Part shown: one piece after another, positions 61,067 to 64,000 of the stretch
Numbering within the stretch: the first letter of the stretch is position 1
How the letters are laid out: each line of letters opens with the position of its first letter
Source: Photobacterium lucens
GTDB taxonomy: Bacteria > Pseudomonadota > Gammaproteobacteria > Enterobacterales > Vibrionaceae
DNA length: 64,000 bases
Direction: 5' to 3'
NCBI RefSeq assembly: GCF_009873615.1
Contig: NZ_SSMG01000001.1
Span: 1,645-65,644 of the forward strand
Position numbers and translations under genes: made by a program
The notes under the pieces: generated by a model
What the model was told of the DNA's origin: nothing
What the model saw: the letters and a program-made list of their open reading frames with translations, nothing else
The model's database searches: none

Positions 61067-62824
61067 TTAAACAGGACGATTCAGTATTAGTAACTGTAAT
61101 TCCTGTTTTTCTTCGACTGATAAGCCGACAGTTCTTGATTTAGTCTGCAACTGTTCAATTTGTTGTTCAACGCATTGATCAATAATTTTGTCCATTGCGT
61201 CTAAAAATACATCTAAGCTGTTGTCTTCATCTTTCGACAACGGTAGCTCCCACGCAGCAAGCTTTGCCATCATGGCTTCATTTTTGGTGCCGCGCCAGTG
61301 CTCTAAAAGCTGTCCAGTGCTGATATTGGGGTTATTTCGGCATTTATCAACTATCGATAGCAATAAATTTAAGCCTGATAATTCAATATTATCAAATGCA
61401 CTCATATCAAATTCGAGTTGAGTGACAAAGTTAGGATGCTGGATCAGCAGGGCAATGACTTCACGCATAGGCGTACGTTTAATTTGTACTTGGCCTACAG
61501 GCTTAGATTCTTTGCCATGCATTGATATTAGTTGTTGTAGCTGTGCTTCGTCAGGTAAGCCTAAATTTTTGCCAAGCAGTTCACGTAAGTATAGCCTTAG
61601 CGTACCGCCCGGGACTTTATCTATCAGAGGTACGGCTAGCGTACTGAGTTTTGCCTTGCCTTCACGACTAGTAGTGTCAACTTGTAGCATTAGGCTATTA
61701 AACAGAAATTCTGATAACGGCATTGCTTGGTTTACGCGCAGCTCAAAAGCGTCTTTGCCTTCTGCGCGAATACAAGAATCAGGATCTTCGCCATCAGGCA
61801 GAAACATAAACTTAAGTTGACGGCCATCGGTTAAGTACGGCAATGCTTGTTCCATCGCGCGCCATGCCGCATCTCGGCCGGCTCTATCGCCGTCATAGCA
61901 GCATACAACGGTGCTGGTTTGGCGAAATAGGCTTTGAATATGATCGCCTGTCGTGGATGTCCCTAGCGAGGCGACGGCATAATCAACACCAAACTGCGCA
62001 AGCGCCACTACATCCATATAGCCTTCAACCACCATGATTTTTTCTGGTTCACGGTGAGTTTGTAGGACTTCATATAAGCCGTAAAGCTCACGACCTTTAT
62101 GGAAAATGTCAGTTTCAGGTGAGTTGAGATATTTTGGGGTGCCATCACCGATGACACGTCCACCAAAACCGATCACTCGACCTCGACGATCATGAATTGG
62201 AAACATCACTCGACCACGGAAGCGATCGTAACGACGACCATTGTCGTTTTCGATCAGCATGCCTGTGTTCACAAGTGCTTTTTGCGATTCATTATCTCTA
62301 CCGAATCGGCTACGTACCATGTCCCATTGATCGGGAATAAAGCCAATCGAGAACTTCTTAACAATCTCGCCAGATAAACCACGCCCTTTTAGGTAATCGA
62401 CCGCAATCTCTCCTTCTTTAGTACGGAGTTGTGACTGATAGAACTGTGATACTTGGCCCATCAATTCATAGTAGTTGCGTTTATCGGCCGCTTTGGGGCC
62501 ACGATGTGTATTATTACCATCGTTTTCACGTGGGACTTCTAAGCCTAGTTGCGAAGCAAGTTCTTCAATAGCATCAACAAAATCAAGGCGATCAAACTCC
62601 ATCACAAAATCAAGAACGTTGCCATGCACACCACAACCAAAGCAGTGATAAAACTGTTTTTCTTGGCTAACTGAAAATGACGGTGTTTTTTCATTATGGA
62701 AAGGGCAGCAAGCACCGAAGTTCTTACCTTGTTTTTTGAGTTTCACTCGCGCATCAATGACATCGACAATGTCATGTCGAGAAATGAGATCATCAATAAA
62801 TGAGCGAGGGATTTTTCCTGCCAT
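61067..62824 (-). CDS. dnaG: DNA primase
   Basis: Synthesises RNA primers for replication with DnaB. 585 residues: CHC2 zinc finger with ligands Cys40, His43, Cys61, Cys64 (CPFHNEKTPSFS, YHCFGCGVHG); RNA-polymerase core with EGYMDVVALAQFGV (TOPRIM Glu) and YDGDRAGRDAAWRAM; C-terminal DnaB-interaction domain (about 435-585). The ATG lacks a recognisable ribosome-binding site, consistent with the low DnaG synthesis known in E. coli. Confidence 0.97.
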   Translation of the reverse strand: MAGKIPRSFIDDLISRHDIVDVIDARVKLKKQGKNFGACCPFHNEKTPSFSVSQEKQFYHCFGCGVHGNVLDFVMEFDRLDFVDAIEELASQLGLEVPRENDGNNTHRGPKAADKRNYYELMGQVSQFYQSQLRTKEGEIAVDYLKGRGLSGEIVKKFSIGFIPDQWDMVRSRFGRDNESQKALVNTGMLIENDNGRRYDRFRGRVMFPIHDRRGRVIGFGGRVIGDGTPKYLNSPETDIFHKGRELYGLYEVLQTHREPEKIMVVEGYMDVVALAQFGVDYAVASLGTSTTGDHIQSLFRQTSTVVCCYDGDRAGRDAAWRAMEQALPYLTDGRQLKFMFLPDGEDPDSCIRAEGKDAFELRVNQAMPLSEFLFNSLMLQVDTTSREGKAKLSTLAVPLIDKVPGGTLRLYLRELLGKNLGLPDEAQLQQLISMHGKESKPVGQVQIKRTPMREVIALLIQHPNFVTQLEFDMSAFDNIELSGLNLLLSIVDKCRNNPNISTGQLLEHWRGTKNEAMMAKLAAWELPLSKDEDNSLDVFLDAMDKIIDQCVEQQIEQLQTKSRTVGLSVEEKQELQLLILNRPV

Positions 62825-62902
62825 AAGAAAGCAAATAACCTGATAGTAAAATGATGAAGATAAGTTTTAGAAGGGATGTTGCGATCTGAGATGGTCAGAT
62901 AC

Positions 62903-62941
62903 AAACAAGCCGCGCATCCCCAAAAGGATAGCACGGCTTGT
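62903..62941 (-). terminator. Internal terminator upstream of dnaG
   Basis: On the minus strand ACAAGCCGTGCTATCC, loop TTTTG, GGGATGCGCGGCTTGTTTGT, between yqeY and dnaG. It has an imperfect stem and weak T-run, so partial read-through is expected. It resembles the T1 attenuator in front of dnaG in the E. coli rpsU-dnaG-rpoD operon. Confidence 0.7.
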
Positions 62942-62959
62942 CGCTGAATAGGAGAGTGA

Positions 62960-63403
62960 TTAACCTAGTTTAGTTTTCACTAACTTGCTAACAATCCCCA
63001 TATCGGCACGACCCTGAATTTGCGGTTTCAGTACGCCCATAACTTTGCCCATGTCTTGCATGCTAGCAGCGCCAGTCGCAGCAATAGCTTCATCCATTAA
63101 CGCAGAAATTTCTTCTTCAGTTAATGCTTGAGGCATAAACTCGGCTAGAACACTGATTTCAGCGTGCTCAACATCAGCTAAGTCTTGACGGCCTGCAGCT
63201 TCGTATTGAGCTACAGAGTCACGACGTTGCTTTACCATTTTAGTCAATACAGCCAACACGTCGTCGTCGTTAAGAGTGATCTTTTCGTCAACTTCACGTT
63301 GTTTAATTGCTGAAAGTGCTAAACGGATAGCGCCAAGACGAGGTTTATCCTTCGCCTTCATCGCCGCTTTTTGTTCGTCTTTAAGACGTTCAATTAGAGT
63401 CAT
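62960..63403 (-). CDS. yqeY: GatB/YqeY domain-containing protein
   Basis: A 147-residue protein resembling the tRNA-binding tail domain of GatB. MTLIERLKDEQKAAMKAKDK and GKVMGVLKPQIQGRADMGIVSKLVK are typical. Function unclear; in bacteria lacking GatCAB it is thought to act in tRNA-related work. Located between rpsU and dnaG in one operon. AAGGAT precedes the ATG. Confidence 0.93.
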   Translation of the reverse strand: MTLIERLKDEQKAAMKAKDKPRLGAIRLALSAIKQREVDEKITLNDDDVLAVLTKMVKQRRDSVAQYEAAGRQDLADVEHAEISVLAEFMPQALTEEEISALMDEAIAATGAASMQDMGKVMGVLKPQIQGRADMGIVSKLVKTKLG

Positions 63404-63433
63404 TACGCGATCCTTCTGTTTTTAATCGTAAGA

Positions 63434-63649
63434 TTAGTACAGACGAACGCGACGCGCGTTTTCGCGAGCCAATTTCTTCAGGTGACGCTTAACTGCCGCT
63501 GCTTTAGCGCGCTTACGTACAGTAGTTGGCTTTTCGAAGTGCTCACGACGACGAACTTCAGAAAGGATACCTGCTTTTTCGCAAGAGCGCTTGAAACGAC
63601 GTAGTGCTACGTCAAACGGTTCGTTTTCACGTACTTTGATTACTGGCAT
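63434..63649 (-). CDS. rpsU: 30S ribosomal protein S21
   Basis: 71 residues, very basic: [20 protein letters not shown] at the N-terminus and [14 protein letters not shown] at the end. Involved in translation initiation. GAGGTG precedes the ATG. First gene of the macromolecular synthesis operon; the promoter lies in the 248-bp spacer shared with divergent tsaD. Confidence 0.98.
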   Translation of the reverse strand: MPVIKVRENEPFDVALRRFKRSCEKAGILSEVRRREHFEKPTTVRKRAKAAAVKRHLKKLARENARRVRLY

Positions 63650-63897
63650 GTAATACTCACCTCAGAGTGATTCGGTTTAAAGCTGACGTCAAAGTGTCAG
63701 CTGATTAAAAATGGTGCGAAATTCTAATCTGATCTAGGGGCATTTGTAAAGCATTCTGCGTCTATGAACTGGTTAATTTCTGTCAACAACGGTAACATGC
63801 CCCTTAATTAGTACTTCCTAACCCTATTTGAGTGATCGGTTGTTATTGAAACCATACCGATTTTTCATTTGATCCCCCTAATAGTATAGAGGTTGTT

Positions 63898-64000
63898 ATG
63901 CGTATACTGGGCATCGAGACTTCCTGTGATGAGACAGGCGTAGCTATTTTCGATGATGAAAAAGGTCTCTTGGCACATGAACTTTACAGCCAAGTAAAGT
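63898..64000 (+). CDS. tsaD: tRNA N6-adenosine threonylcarbamoyltransferase TsaD (5' end only)
   Basis: Starts [20 protein letters not shown], the universally conserved N-terminus of TsaD (Gcp/YgjD), which catalyses the last step of t6A synthesis at A37 of ANN-decoding tRNAs. Only 34 codons are in the window. AGAGGT precedes the ATG. Divergent from rpsU, as in E. coli. Confidence 0.95.
   Translation, partial: MRILGIETSCDETGVAIFDDEKGLLAHELYSQVK

Overview
The window is a stretch of chromosomal core genome from a gammaproteobacterium of the family Vibrionaceae, most likely Photobacterium or a close relative. This rests on protein similarity to Vibrio/E. coli families recalled from memory, on families typical of vibrios (TIGR03899, MJ1255/VC2487 glycosyltransferase, TamA/TamB next to ytfK), on moderate-to-low G+C, and on vibrio-like gene order such as leuABCD, leuO, acyl-CoA ligase, ilvIH. 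No phage, transposon, integron, CRISPR array or toxin/defence island was seen. Nearly every gene is an intact housekeeping gene.

Layout. 1-2000: 3' half of a 23S rRNA gene, 5S rRNA, tRNA-Asp, then a decayed tRNA-Asp copy and extra terminator copies. 2100-4250: TIGR03899 protein, a 30-residue membrane peptide, YtfJ, YtfK (DUF1107). 4780-10260: tamA-tamB outer-membrane assembly pair. 10350-14600: rhodanese, ppa, fbp (minus strand), then mpl-ubiX (plus). 14640-19050: TAXI solute-binding protein, argR, mdh, a 63-residue protein, ispB. 19330-24090: rplU-rpmA, DMT transporter, obgE, yjjP-yjjB, folA. 24155-31100: minus-strand lptD-surA-pdxA-rsmA-apaG-apaH cluster. 31260-38730: djlA, a 2-hydroxyacid dehydrogenase, rluA, rapA, a PIN-PhoH ATPase. 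38800-42370: thiamine transporter thiBPQ behind a TPP riboswitch. 42600-47650: leuABCD behind a leucine attenuator with leader peptide. 47900-49540: PAP2 phosphatase plus GT-B glycosyltransferase. 49780-55820: leuO with a structured leader, acyl-CoA ligase, ilvI-ilvH, a 43-residue membrane peptide. 55880-58270: GntR regulator and pyruvate kinase. 58845-63650: tRNA-Ile2(CAU), then the macromolecular synthesis operon rpsU-yqeY-dnaG-rpoD read leftwards. The window ends in the first codons of tsaD.

How the genes work together. Branched-chain amino acid synthesis dominates the 42-56 kb part: leuABCD under attenuation, the LysR regulator leuO, and acetolactate synthase ilvIH lie together, interrupted by PAP2/glycosyltransferase and acyl-CoA ligase genes of lipid metabolism. 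Envelope biogenesis is the other theme (tamAB, lptD-surA, mpl, djlA).

The best leads for unusual biology are regulatory or small: (i) a leuO 5' leader in which one hexamer can pair either with an upstream copy of its partner or with a second copy overlapping the ribosome-binding site; (ii) a PAP2-glycosyltransferase pair with a possible Pho half-site, suggesting glycolipid remodelling; (iii) a FabR-like palindrome before the acyl-CoA ligase; (iv) two unannotated small membrane peptides; (v) the decaying tRNA-Asp array. No wholly new multi-gene system was recognised.
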